Shown one piece after another: positions 21,081 to 31,939 of a stretch of DNA of 64,000 bases. Below the pieces are notes generated by a model that had not been told where the DNA came from, did not search any database, and saw nothing but the letters and a program-made list of their open reading frames with translations. The translations under genes and the position numbers were made by a program. Each line of letters opens with the position of its first letter. Within the stretch, counting starts at the first letter, position 1. The stretch covers positions 1,798,001 through 1,862,000 of the forward strand of contig WACJ01000530.1 of the NCBI GenBank assembly GCA_008973525.1. The letters are read 5' to 3'. The stretch comes from Stenopsyche tienmushanensis. Taxonomy: Eukaryota > Arthropoda > Insecta > Trichoptera > Stenopsychidae.

Positions 21081-21339
21081 GGTGGTCTTTTTAGAATCAT
21101 AATAAATAGTAGAACAGACAGACATACATTTTATTTCATATTTAGCTTATCCGAGATGTATTCCAAATCAAAGAGCTAAAAAATGCGATGGAATGTTTCA
21201 GTTTAACATCTGAATTTTATCAACATTATCATCGTTTTGTTAGTATTTGTTCTTCTTTTTGAGGTGCTTTAACCCTTTTTGAATGCAAGTGATCCTATAT
21301 TCGCATTGCCTTCCGTATATAATTATTCAAATAGGAGTT

Positions 21340-21485
21340 TGGCATCCATCAACGTTGAATGCAAATGCCGCAGAAAGCCTTAAAAGAGGACGGAGCCGTC
21401 ACAGGGTCTGTGTGTTCAATCGGTCCGCTTTTCGGACCGCTGATTTGACGAACAAGCGCCTAGTGGATTGGGTCCAATGTTTAAG
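21340..21485 (-). pseudogene. LINE 3'-end fragment (same family as 3838)
   Basis: The minus strand reads SVSGPKSGPIEHTDPVTA, then PSSFKAFCGIC, collinear with the reference copy. It is truncated on both sides. Confidence 0.62.
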
Positions 21486-21599
21486 CAATAACGGAGAAAA
21501 GGGGAATTAGACAACTTAGTATATATTATAAAAACTGACAGAGTCACGGCAACGGCCCTGCTTATTTGAAGGGAAAATGAGCATGAAAGTCACAAAAAT

Positions 21600-21710
21600 T
21601 CCAAGCGATAATCGATCGTAAATGAATCTGCTGTTGTAGCATAGAGCAACCACTAGACCAGTTATGCGCCTATTTTATTATGTATTACACAAACACAGTT
21701 TCAGCTAATT
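21600..21710 (-). repeat. Repeat with tRNA-like A box, possible SINE
   Basis: On the minus strand ATAACTGGTCTAGTGGTTGC resembles the D-arm region of Glu/Asp tRNAs. It is preceded by GTGTTTGTGTAATACATAAT and AAAATAG, which is shared with 37865-37915 and partly with 12855. No convincing B box was seen. A SINE is the likeliest reading but not proven. Confidence 0.35.
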
Positions 21711-23775
21711 TTCATACAATTTTCAAATTCAAATTTTCCAAACCACCATTGACATCTGTTAGCACTTCATCGTACGATATTAATATTATGCCTATGATTT
21801 ATTATCGCCGCTGAAGTCTTCCGTATCAGATCGCTCTCGGCCGTTCGTATTTGTACGCACGATGATTTGAATCGAAGGAAAGCAGCTGTCAAATCCATCT
21901 TTGTAAGGCGCGATGGACCAACGGCAACAAAAAATCCGCATGTCTTAAGTTATGCTAATGACCATCCTTAACACTTCTTTGTATTAAATCAAGCAGTCTT
22001 CAAGCGTCAGGTATGGTTCTGGCGCAGCTAATTGGTTCCGAGTCCATGATGATCTTAATTGAGAGGCGCCTTATCTCGATTTCATCCAGAACTGCACTGC
22101 TAGCGCCTTATCGCCGCGCTCCACATTCACAGTCATTTATCACGATTTTTTTAGGAGTCCAAGAGCTATGGGTCCCGTGCCGTGTCCACTGGCCACTGGA
22201 CGATTATCAATTCGACATGTCTCATAGAGGTGACTAAAATTGATTGTTGCTCATTAACGAAGTGAAAATTCAAGATGTACGAGGTGACGGGTGATCACTC
22301 ATACGAGTTATGGTGATCACTTCACGTCAGCAACTCCTGGAAGCGGTCGGCGCAAAAAAGTTGAATCACTCAATCAAATGACAGCTCACTAATTTGCCGA
22401 AGAGTTGTGCAGCCTCAATTGGCGCAATTTTTTCTGTGCGCCGGCGATGACTGCGCCCCGCGTCTTGCGTGTTGAAAAAAGTCTAATCACGGTGTGAAAT
22501 CTATTGCTGATCGGTTTTGTATTGACACAAGAGGACTTGACAGAGCCTCGAGTGCCGTTGCGGAAGATTAACGAGAAACCAGTAACTGTAACAAAGGCCT
22601 CGAAACGTATTGAAATGTATCGTCGTGATTGAGGCCTTGATTGCTGAATAAGTGTGAGTTATTAAAATTCAATTTTAAATGCTCAAAACTTAGTTTTTTT
22701 TATAATTTTCAACATGAGATCGGACATTCCCACGCTGTGAGCACCATTCAACTCGTTAATACATGCTAATGATCCAGAATTAATCTTGATTTAAACTTTG
22801 AAGGTTGTGCATCATCAACCAAGACTTATTATCTTATTGATTTGTATTCAAAAATATACAATATTTTAATAAGGATGCTCAATTTTTAATTATAAATAAA
22901 ACAAATAGACGCAAGACATCCATTTTTATGTCTGAATCACGCACTCAATGTACAAGAATTTGTATCAAACGAGTTAAATCGCACATATGCGTGTTTACTC
23001 TTCAACGAGATAGAATATCAGGATTTTTTCTCGTCGACTCTTTTATTGACGCCAATCATTGGCATCAAATAATATGCATCCCAACCGCAGATAATCATTG
23101 GTTCCATCATGCCGATCCTGTTATGCTAGATTAATTTATGCACAAAGAAGTTTCCCAGTCGGTGACATTATTGCGTCAACCCGTTTATCGAGTTTTTCCG
23201 ACAAAATTAAAGCGAACCATCTCCTCCTAAATGTCTCTATTATATTACACAACGCCATTAATTTTACGACGCCTTTATTGAACGGAAAAAAATCCGAATG
23301 CTCACTATAAAACGTTAATGGAACCGCCTAGAGTGGTTTATTTTAATTCCCGGGTCCGAATAATTGCATCCCGTGGACCACCCTCGAGCAATTGTCTCCT
23401 CGAATGTTGAATGTCATACATGTCGAGGATCAGCTAACGATGCCACCAGCTCGGATTCCTTAAAACAACAATGACGGCAGTGCAGACCATTCGAGTGGAC
23501 TCTCATCACATCTCGATACCATCAGACGGGCTGACGTCTTCCTTTATTCGTCTCCTCGTGTCACCATTCATCACCGGGGCTTCCTCTTCACGCTGGACCC
23601 TCTGCCACTCATCTTTATTACGTACCATCAGTTTAAGATCGACGCCGGCAGAACGAGGAACTCGGACGATTACCGATGCATCATCATCGAGTGTCGATTC
23701 CTTTTTCTTCATTTTGGCTCCAGCCGATTGATTCGTGCTCGGAATATGAAGGTCAGCCGATTTATTGCATGTCAT
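21711..23775. other. Long TE-free stretch, no gene established
   Basis: About 2 kb without a repeat match, apart from a more AT-rich stretch at 22640-22930. The most protein-like frame is on the minus strand at 23506-23775 (listed separately). Frames at 22013, 22928, 23098 and 23471 show no domain. Confidence 0.35.
23506..23775 (-). CDS. Unassigned 89-codon ORF, hydrophilic
   Basis: The frame starts at an ATG and ends at a TGA. It is rich in Lys, Arg, Asp and Glu (for example KMKKKESTLDDDASVIVRVP and a later RRRIKEDVSPSDG). It has no signal peptide, membrane segment or known motif. It could be a chance frame, an exon fragment or a small gene. The opposite strand is also open over 86 codons, which lowers confidence. 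Confidence 0.15.
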   Translation of the reverse strand: MTCNKSADLHIPSTNQSAGAKMKKKESTLDDDASVIVRVPRSAGVDLKLMVRNKDEWQRVQREEEAPVMNGDTRRRIKEDVSPSDGIEM

Positions 23776-24036
23776 GATTCACGCTTTATGATTCTTTATT
23801 GACCTATTGTATTTACTTAGATGTGTTGACTTCCATAAGGTTGCAGACTGACAGATGCAAAAACAAAGACAACTCGCAGAATCCGATCAAAGTATGGGAA
23901 TTCAATTGCAAGCCATACAAACAAATAAAAATGATTACAATATGCGACTACCAATCATAAATATCAATAAAGAACGACCCTTCAATCACTATTTAATACG
24001 TATGTATGCTTTAATTGGTACAGTCCGATGTTGATA

Positions 24037-24409
24037 CAAAATATTTCAATATGAACGCTCTAACTTTATTTGATTATAACTACCATATTATTAAATAACA
24101 TATCTATCAAATTTATTATAAATTATTTAATAATGTATGGCAAATTATAAAAAATTAACTGAAAATTGTGCTATATATCAAAATAAATATTTTACACAAG
24201 CAATTGAGAGATCATGACTCGCGCGAAAATTCAACTTATCGAAAATGTATCACCAAGCAAAATTATGTGCAAATATTTGAATAATTTTATATTTCATATT
24301 TATTGCCATAAAATATTGTTTTAAATGTATAAAAAAAATAATTAAATATCTTATATAAAATGTATTTTATTTGCATTTAAAAATAGAGCATTGTTATTGA
24401 AATGCCCTG
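24037..24409 (+). mobile_element. IS630-derived MITE (family E), copy 3
   Basis: The left end reads CAAAATATTTCAATATGAAC and the inverted right end CAGGGCATTTCAATAACAAT, both followed by GCTC. The interior keeps KYLNNFIFH, a decayed trace of the transposase C-terminus. Length is about 373 bp. Confidence 0.72.
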
Positions 24410-24477
24410 TTTATGTAATATTAAGCGAGTGAGCGCCATTTCAATGCAATATTGAGCGCATGACGACGTAAATTTTA

Positions 24478-24515
24478 TATCATCATTATCATAGTGCAGC
24501 CATAAACAATTGATC
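24478..24515 (-). repeat. RTE-like 3'-end fragment
   Basis: ATATCATCATTATCATAGTG followed by CAGCCATAAACA is the reverse complement of the 3' terminus of the element at 35861-36304. Confidence 0.45.
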
Positions 24516-24529
24516 AAAAATTAATAATA

Positions 24530-24895
24530 CGCCGATTTGTTTAATATAAAAAATAATTGCAAAAACTTGCGAAATTCCCGATTTCCCGACAAATTATTTA
24601 TTTCCGTCGCTGCAGATGAATACTTATATACTATAATACGTTGATGTGATACGTAGTTATACTGCGGACCAATACAAAAATTTTGTAGCCCGTATCTATT
24701 ATATTTCATATCGATATTCGCATTATTAGAGTCGATGTGTAGTAAATACATCACCGGTAAGAATGGGTTAATATAACAATGAAATTTGAATAGCATATAT
24801 GTACTCTATAAATTTATACATATATTAGAGCAATTACTGTCCTTAGGCGCTTGAGTTCACCAATTAGTAGTTACGTCACTGTTTCCATGCGTCCA
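24530..24895 (-). mobile_element. 'CCCGGGATC' hAT family fragment (B3)
   Basis: TTCCCGACAAATTATTTATT, CCGTCGCTGCAGATGAATAC, ATTAGAGTCGATGTGTAG and TTACGTCACTGTTTCCATGC follow the reverse complement of 12907-13572. The terminal repeats are missing. Confidence 0.75.
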
Positions 24896-25440
24896 GATTT
24901 CGATTTTTAATGTAAATCCACATTATTGAAATATACATTTCTTTTATTCTTTCCTCCTGTTGTATAAATAGTATTTTTGGATGCTTCATTAAATGATGTC
25001 ATCGGATGCGTTTGATTTAAATCCAAAATTAAAATGTCACATGAGCTGGTTCACATTCATTTGATTTATTGTATGTCTGTCTGTTCTTTATACATATTTA
25101 TGCTTGAGAAATTAGATAAACTATGCACACAATGAGTTGCTGATAAATCTTAAGCTTAAAAAAGCATTGCATGCATTTCGATGATATGAGTTGTTGTCCG
25201 TCCGTTGTCTGTTTGTTTTCTATGCGTGATGAGATTTCTTGAGTTGTGCGAAAGTTGGCATTTCGAACGACATAAATCGATCATTGTCCGAGCATTTAGA
25301 GGACGGTAGACTCGTACATTGCTAATATGAATATTTTTTCGATATCAGCGCGTCGACTGTGCATATAAATTATGTAAATGCTAAACGAGTATATCATATT
25401 TTTTTCGCCCGCTCTTTCAACAGTATCACAAGAATATTCT
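24896..25440. other. AT-rich spacer
   Basis: No gene or repeat family recognised. Confidence 0.35.
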
Positions 25441-26925
25441 ATTCGATTTGACGCTCATTAATTTTATATTCTGTCATAGCGGATACGGGCTGGTAGACAA
25501 TGACGTTATATTTTTTTCCGAAACGTCGAGTGTTCCAACAAATCAATCAAACTGTCTACCTTCGTATCGAGCCAACAAAGACGGATTCTCACCGGCCTGA
25601 GACGGTGTAAACAACTTGCAGGGGAGACAGAGAACTCCACATTAAAACAAAGGTAGTTGTATAACAAAAAAAAGGAATACGTAGGGGACAGCCGATGGAG
25701 TCACTCAAAGTCTCAGGTAGAAAACTATTAGGTGGGTATGTTAATGTCCTGCCTGAGCAAACATCAATCAATCAATATTTGATCCTCGGCGATGGCAACG
25801 AGAAACACGCCAGTCCCATCCTGTCTGCCCACTCTTTACCACTTGGATTTACAATGCGTTTTGTAGTGAGGATGTCGCGACAGGGTGTTGGGAGGCTTTA
25901 TAGGATGGACTCAAATTTCATCGCATGCTTTATATGTCCACTTATCGATCGGACGTATTGGCATTTCCAAGAAATTCGCCTCCCCGGTGAATTGTTTGGC
26001 TTTTTCGTCGCAGAAACCTTATTGCGATTCCCCAAAACGAAAAAAAATGATATAATTTACATCTGAAGAGGAACAAAAAAAAAGTAAATCAAGTCCGTTA
26101 TTAGGATTATAATGACAAAATTACTCTTTTTTTTCATTTTTTACATCCTCCCTGCGATATTGTCTTTTCAACTCGTCAAGCCCTCCTCTCGCCTCTTCTC
26201 GCCCACAGGGGAAGAGGCGCCGAATAAATATGGGACTCCTATTTATCCCCCAAGAAAAGGTGACTTCATTTCGGGAGAGTTGACAAATAAAGGACGAAAA
26301 TCAAGTCTGTGAGCAAAGAGAAAAAAAATACAAACAGAGACGCACCGCGAAGTGGACCCTTAAAATACGAGCCGCGCAAAATACAATATTTCAACATCAA
26401 AGAGCATTCCCCCCGAACAATAAAAATTCTTCCCCACAATTAAGAATATACAATCGCCCATAACGACGTCGTCGATACAAATTAACATTCGATCGAATGC
26501 CGATAAAAATTTGTTCCGACATTAAATCGTCATTTACATCGAAAGCTGCCGAAGACTAAATTATTACACACATAATTAATTAATGTATGCACACTGAAAA
26601 ATGCTAATCCCGTCGAATTCCAAGACTTGGCAATCGAGCATGGCATTGGTCGAAGACGGTAGTTTGAAGATCCATAAGCGACGACTACTGTTTTGCTGCG
26701 GATCTGCAAAGTTACGATGTCGTATGTTTTAATTAAGAATTTCGAATATGCTCTTTTGCATAATCGATACATAAAGTATTTTTTTTAAATTATACCGTGA
26801 TTCAAGATAAAGTTTGAGAGCCGCTGCGCTGAGGTGTTTAGTAAGTGACTGCCGTGAGTGAAGATTGAGCTGCCCGAAATTTGTTAAATAAACCATTGGC
26901 GTGCGAGCCTTTAAAACCTATATAG
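25441..26925. other. TE-free island, no gene established
   Basis: Single-copy complex sequence. It contains a 123-codon frame (25695-26066) without recognisable domain and the small signal-peptide-like frame at 26112-26312. An 80-codon minus frame at 26530-26772 is also unassigned. Confidence 0.35.
26112..26312 (+). CDS. Unassigned 66-codon ORF with signal-peptide-like start
   Basis: Residues 1-20 are MTKLLFFFIFYILPAILSFQ: one lysine, then a hydrophobic core, then a plausible cleavage region. The rest is polar, with Pro and Lys and no cysteine (RLFSPTGEEAPNKYGTPIY). In AT-rich DNA a Phe/Leu/Ile run arises easily by chance, and no splice sites or promoter support it. A small secreted peptide is possible. 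Confidence 0.18.
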   Translation: MTKLLFFFIFYILPAILSFQLVKPSSRLFSPTGEEAPNKYGTPIYPPRKGDFISGELTNKGRKSSL

Positions 26926-26929
26926 GTTT

Positions 26930-27055
26930 GTTTATAAATTTATTTATTTATTTGTTTAGACACTATACATTCCTATACCATTTATACAATAGCGATGAAA
27001 ATTTGGGGGGGTTATTGGGCGCATATCCGAGAAGGTTTTTAAATTTTCCCAAAGT
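26930..27055 (+). repeat. 'GTTATTGGGCG' repeat, copy 2
   Basis: A TTTATTTATTTATTTGTTTA run is followed by ACACTATACATTCCTATACC and GGGTTATTGGGCGCATATCC. It is in the same orientation as copies at 13845 and 53305. Confidence 0.6.
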
Positions 27056-27059
27056 TTTA

Positions 27060-27577
27060 AATCAATCGAAATAAAACTCTAGGATAAAAAGCCTTAAGTA
27101 ATTCTGATAAAATTTTAAAAAAAAGCGCAAAACTATATTTTTAAAGTCGCAAAATTTTCTTTAAATGTTGCTCTTATATATACTTTAAAGTTAGAAAAAA
27201 AAATTAGAGAAAATATACTTTTTTGCGCTTTGAATCCCATATAACCCCTTAACACTTTGGAATATCTTTGCCAATTTGACAAATATTGACAAATATTCAG
27301 CTACATTAAATCAAATGTGTGTCTGTCTGTTCATAAGAAAAATTTTAAGCACGTCTCAATTGATGTTATTGATGTCAATTACTAAAAATATTGAGGCGAT
27401 AAACATGGCACATAAATCTACTGGGATAGATAGCATTTTGATGGAACATATTTTTATAAAGGGTTTTCATTATATAGCTTATAATAATCTTCTAAATATT
27501 GTATTTTATGGAGGTTGTAAAAGTTTGAGCGGATGTGAATTTTCTTATGTTTGTAATAATAGCAAAAAAAAAACAGG
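27060..27577. other. AT-rich sequence, no gene recognised
   Basis: A 102-codon frame (27276-27584) has no domain. No repeat match was noticed. Confidence 0.35.
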
Positions 27578-27800
27578 GCTCTGAACCGAAATTTAATGAA
27601 ATTATTATTTTTGGCGGAAACAGTTCGAAAATATCGGTTTTTTCGGTTCGGTATACGACCACATGTGGTCTTCATCTGTTAATTGTCAAATAAAGTAAAT
27701 TCAATAATATTATTCATACAAAATGCTTATTATAAAAGAAGAATTGCAATTTTCTAAATTATCAACCTAATTCTAATTATAGGCTTAACAAGCTTTAAAA
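27578..27800. mobile_element. hAT-like end CAGGGCTCTGAACCG
   Basis: The CAGGGCTCTGAACCGAAAT start and the later TCGGTTTTTTCGGTTCGGTA resemble hAT termini of the CCGGTT-rich type and the block at 289-770. A perfect 14-bp palindrome GACCACATGTGGTC is at 27657-27670. The second end was not found. Confidence 0.4.
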
Positions 27801-27807
27801 TAAATGA

Positions 27808-27900
27808 TAGTCAATCCTTATATAACGACCACTTTTATTAGAGTTTTTGTTATGGCGTTTGCGGCAGTCTTTTCGTAAAATGATCCCTTTTTCGTTTGAA
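27808..27900. mobile_element. Pogo-like MITE, truncated copy 2
   Basis: ATAGTCAATCCTTATATAAC and TGGCGTTTGCGGCAGTCTTT match the left part of the MITE at 775-951. The right end is absent. Confidence 0.55.
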
Positions 27901-28084
27901 CAACATTCCAAAGCTTATGTATATGCTTTTCGAAGATTTTCAACCATTCTCTTAATAATAATCTTATTTAATATCTAATAACAACAGGCATCCGTAATAA
28001 TTATACCCGTATGTGTCCAATTTCTTTGATATGTAATTCAATACTTTATTATAAAATATTATTATTTTTTTTATATCAAGAAGT

Positions 28085-28392
28085 AATAATTCTAAAAATA
28101 TCGTTTGTTGACTTTATTAAAAATATGAACAAACATAATTAAATTGTATTGTATACTTATATTATTTGAAAAAGTGCAAACAATAAGTTGGCAAAGTTTT
28201 ATCGCAATCGAATGAACGCTATGGTAGCGCATTAAATACGGACAAACAAACATTATTTTTTATATATTAGACTATGCTTATGTTACTCGCTAAATCCTTA
28301 GCAATAAGTGGACGAATTTTTATTGTAATCTGATGAACGGTATGGCAGCGCATTTCACATGAACAAAACCCAATTCATTTTTATATATTAGA
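28085..28392 (-). repeat. Family A paired-unit repeat, reverse
   Basis: CTAAAAATATCGTTTGTTGA at the left is shared with 9718. It is followed by reversed units with ATCGCAATCGAATGAACG and GTAATCTGATGAACGGTATG, ending TTTTTATATATTAGAAGA. Confidence 0.7.
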
Positions 28393-28540
28393 AGATTTGT
28401 TTGTTTGTATTCAACTGATGATACTATAATCATAACGCTTTGTTCGTCTTGTTAATTGTCTTGTTAAATCAATAATTCAGATGGTATTGTTATTAATCTA
28501 AATTCCTGCAGTTTTTATTATGCATTTTATAGGCTGGTGA

Positions 28541-28713
28541 AGGGGGTAGAAAAGAGTGTGTCTTGGTGGACATGATATTAATCATTTTAATCATGTAAAT
28601 TTAAAAAAATAAAGACTTTTATCAATTAGGAATGATATCACTATAGTTTTTACCTCAAAGAAAAAAATATTTTAACTCTGTAAATATACAAATTTTAGAC
28701 TAGAATACCCCCT
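28541..28713 (+). mobile_element. 'ATCATGTCAACCGTGTT' family, short copy with AGGGGGTA ends
   Basis: It begins AGGGGGTAGAA and ends GAATACCCCCT, short inverted ends of about 8-11 bp. The interior matches only the left part of the family (GTGTCTTGGTGGACATGAT). The copy at 61100 has similar ends, which may define the true family termini. Confidence 0.55.
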
Positions 28714-28999
28714 AAATGATTAACAAATTATCCAGCTACCGGCTACAGATGGTGACCTTCATCCTCAGCATTGAATATAGTTATTATGACAGGCATTATA
28801 AATAGGTGCTGTACAAAATTAGATGTTGTGTGCTTATTCAAAAAAAAAATTAAAAAATCGCATTGCACGAAAAGACGTGCGCTGACACGTGATGATCATA
28901 ACAAGTGGCGGAAAACCTATGCAGTTGACAACTATATTAATTAAAAGTTTTTGATTCTTTTTTTGAATTGTAAATACTCTATTATCGTGCGAGCCGCCA

Positions 29000-30035
29000 C
29001 TGCACGCCGAAGTGCAGTTGTCTCCATTATCTATCGGCCGGATCTGGCCTTCCGTCCTCTCCGGCATGATTGATGGACAAATAGAACAATACAAACGAAG
29101 ACCTGCCCACGTAAACAGCCCGTTGTTCCGAAATTAATTTGTTCGGGGGGGAGGGCATCGTGTGAATATTCGCGATGGAACGAAAATTTAATCGGCACAT
29201 GAAAATTTCACACAGCCCGCCGGAGACGGACGGACAGAACGTCGGGTAGACGACACGTGAAGGATCTGAGCTGCCCATCACTCAGACAGTGATGGCTGAT
29301 ATCTGCATTGTTGGGATGGCTGCGAGCCATCAAGAGCTTGAATGAGGGCGTTTAATAAAAAAGTCAGCTCCGATCGGAGTGCATGAATGAATGAATGGCG
29401 TGAAGAGCATGATCGCTGACGAGCTTCGGCAAATTGTTGCCGATCATCCGGCGGAGATCTTCATTTAACCCCTAGAATGCTGAGATGCGATATATCGACG
29501 ATTGCGATATTAGCGACGACTGCAAACAATCGACTCATTGATGACTTCAAAATGTAGAGTATCCAATTTTCATCTCCAGTGACAAGTCTCTTCAAAAAAG
29601 GTTGGCTATTATGTCATTGGAGAAGACGATCGCATGTTGAAATACTCTGAAGTTTATTTGAGTCAATCAGTTCATGAGGTTTTCTTCAGCCATGGCTATG
29701 ATTAGATCTGTGTTCATTTGCGAAAGAAACATATGGGACAGCCTAATATATATACCCCCCGTTCAAGAAAAATGCACCAGGAACATCCCGGCGGATTGGC
29801 GCGTTTTACGCATCCGACTTGATTAATTGCATCTGTATCTTCAGACAGCATCGGGCATTTTACGAGATCATAGAGCTAGACTGGTGCTGATGCTGGATGC
29901 AAGTATGCAAGCCCAAGATGCACCGGTTTGATTCGATTCACGGCCTGTAAATTCGCAACGTCATCCAGAGTGACGGCGATCAGATTGTTCGTCTTGATAG
30001 GCGGCATGGGCGGCACGTCGTCACATTAAACGCTC
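29000..30035. other. TE-free island, no gene recognised
   Basis: About 1 kb of complex sequence. It includes a small perfect hairpin ACTGCAC/GTGCAGT at about 28998-29017. Short frames at 28834-29281 on the minus strand have no domain. Confidence 0.4.
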
Positions 30036-30194
30036 AAATTTATTTTAATTAAGCTTTTTTTCAATTAGGTAGTAACGCGATCCTATGTAAAAACGCGATG
30101 GTGCGTACAACAACACAAAATCCAATTTATATTAATTGATAATTTATAAATAGCCCCATACTTAAAAGTCATGAAAATTAAGCTTAATACTAAC

Positions 30195-30420
30195 GTGCTG
30201 GATTATATTCTGAAGAACATTTTAAAAAATACGATACATTGCATATTGACTTAAAATTTGGACATGAGAAAGCTGTGCGTAAGATGGGTACCGCGTTTGC
30301 TCACAACGGAATAAAAACAGTGCCGCAAAAATGCTTCAATCGAGTGTTTTACATCAATAAATTCGAATTTTTACATCGATTCACAACTATGTATTCATCA
30401 ATTAACACCTGGGGAGTCGC
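30195..30420 (+). pseudogene. mariner transposase remnant
   Basis: The correct frame starts at about 30264: MRKLCVRWVPRLLTTE, a stop, then KQCRKNASIECF and later CIHQLTPGESHIKKSA. WVPRLLT is the mariner linker signature, and the last piece corresponds to the residues after the TGDE(T/K)W motif. That motif itself has decayed. The longer open frame at 30239-30577 is a shifted reading of the same DNA. Confidence 0.75.
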
Positions 30421-30579
30421 ATATAAAAAAATCCGCATAAAACAACTTGAACTATATAGAAAACTGAGGAATAACCTTTATGAGGAAATTGCGACGATTC
30501 TTAAGCTCGCATTGAAATTTGAATCCAGATTTGAGTCATGTACAACAAATAGATTTTCTAATTTATTGCAAAGTTGAAT

Positions 30580-31010
30580 AACTTCTTGTAAAATCTTTAC
30601 AGTAAACTGCTGCCATATAACATCAATCCAATAATATCATCGTCATTCAAGAGAGTATCCTCGAGTAATTCATCGACATCTTTTTGAGAAAAAGTATCAA
30701 AGCCTTCACATTTTTTATACAATCCGAAATTGAAGACTTTTTCTAAACTTAAGGTACAGTTAGTGACTCATTCTCTAGTTTATCCGATATATGATGATAA
30801 GTGTCCTTAATATAATGTTTTTTAAAAATGGAAATGTGCCCTGATCTAGTGGATGAATTAAGCAAGTCATGTTGGGTGGAAGAAACACCATTTTTAAAAT
30901 TGGATGTTCTAAATATGGACGGTCGTAACTTGCACTAGTGTTAATGTTAGATTTTTTACTAAAATAGTTAAAGCTAGATAAAAATAAATACATGGTTCCG
31001 TGATCGTACA
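30580..31010. other. AT-rich spacer
   Basis: No gene or repeat family recognised. Confidence 0.35.
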
Positions 31011-31014
31011 GATC

Positions 31015-31135
31015 ATAGAATGAGGGCGGGGTGGCCACAAGATCTATATGCCCAACCGGTACGCCTTTCGGACCGCTGACGCGACGAATGAACCCTTTAC
31101 AATCAAACATGTCCACAGAATATGGTCTGCGTCCA
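31015..31135 (-). pseudogene. LINE 3'-end fragment (same family as 3838)
   Basis: The minus strand reads FIRRVSGPKGVPVGHIDLV, then ATPPSF, collinear with the reference. CATGTCCACAGAATATGGTC is also shared. Confidence 0.65.
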
Positions 31136-31264
31136 TAGACAAACGAAAATGGGGACCCTTGACTGATCCGAACTGTTTTTTGATTCCGTTATTGGGCTCA
31201 ACAAAAGTACACAGCAAGGTGCAAAATCTAATTTAAATATCCATGTACACAAAAACATGCTAAT

Positions 31265-31515
31265 TCTTAAATTCGAGCGGACATTTGCGCTCTGAGCGCA
31301 GGGGAGAAACTATCTTAATGTTGTAAATTAAAACTAAATAATAATAAATTCATAAGATAGATAATTACATAGGCTTTATAAGTACGTATGTGAATTAATA
31401 TCAGGGAGTGCTTCTTGAAGACGAAGCTGTCACAATGTTTGTGTGTCCAACCGGTCCGCCTTTCAGACGATTGACACGAGGAATGAACGCTTGCCCAAAC
31501 ACATCCATAAAACAT
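31265..31515 (-). pseudogene. LINE 3'-end fragment, second copy in this block
   Basis: GTGTGTCCAACCGGTCCGCC (31440-31459) and GAGGAATGAACGCTTGCC match the family. The piece at 31270-31300 (GACATTTGCGCTCTGAGCGC) resembles the distal part of the 18640 copy. Two copies of one 3' end lie within 500 bp. Confidence 0.6.
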
Positions 31516-31562
31516 GATCTAGCTTTGTCTAGTTTTTTGGGATGTGTGTGAGATAATTCTCA

Positions 31563-31905
31563 TTGATTATCCTCAAAAAGGAAAAAAAACCAATCAACTG
31601 CGAGTATTATGTGAATTTATTGCAACGTTTGAGTGATTTATTCAAGAAAAACGACCGCATTAGGCTAAAAAGAATGTGTTGTTTCATCAACAAAGTTGTT
31701 TCACCAGTTTACACACACCCAATGGCCAAAATCAATGCACTCTATTCGCAAGATTTAGCCCCCTCGGATTATTTTCTTCTTCCAAACATGAAAAAAATGC
31801 CTCGGAAATAAAATATTTGCCAACAATGAAGAGCCGAAAGGAGACCATGTTGAGATATAAACATGATTTTACAAAATTAATATACAAAAATGTATGATAC
31901 ATTAC
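31563..31905 (+). pseudogene. mariner transposase C-terminal half
   Basis: One frame reads KPINCEYYVNLLQRLSDLF. After a frame change comes VLFHQ, then SQDLAPSDYFLLPNMKKM, the (Y)SPDLAPSDYFLFP box that holds the last catalytic Asp of the mariner DD34D triad. A further frame contributes NNEEP and KINIQKCM. The expected HQDNAP box is altered. It is a frame-shifted but clear remnant, in the same orientation as the neighbours at 30195 and 33275. Confidence 0.82.
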
Positions 31906-31939
31906 CGGGATGTCACGATTTTTGATGTTCGGGGGGCGT

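Noticed and set aside
25695..26066. 123-codon plus-strand frame
   Set aside because: No motif, membrane segment or family resemblance that I could support; retained only as a remark in the island description.
30239..30577. 112-codon plus-strand frame as a novel gene
   Set aside because: The DNA is a mariner remnant; the conserved WVPRLLT motif is in a neighbouring frame, so this open frame is a shifted reading.
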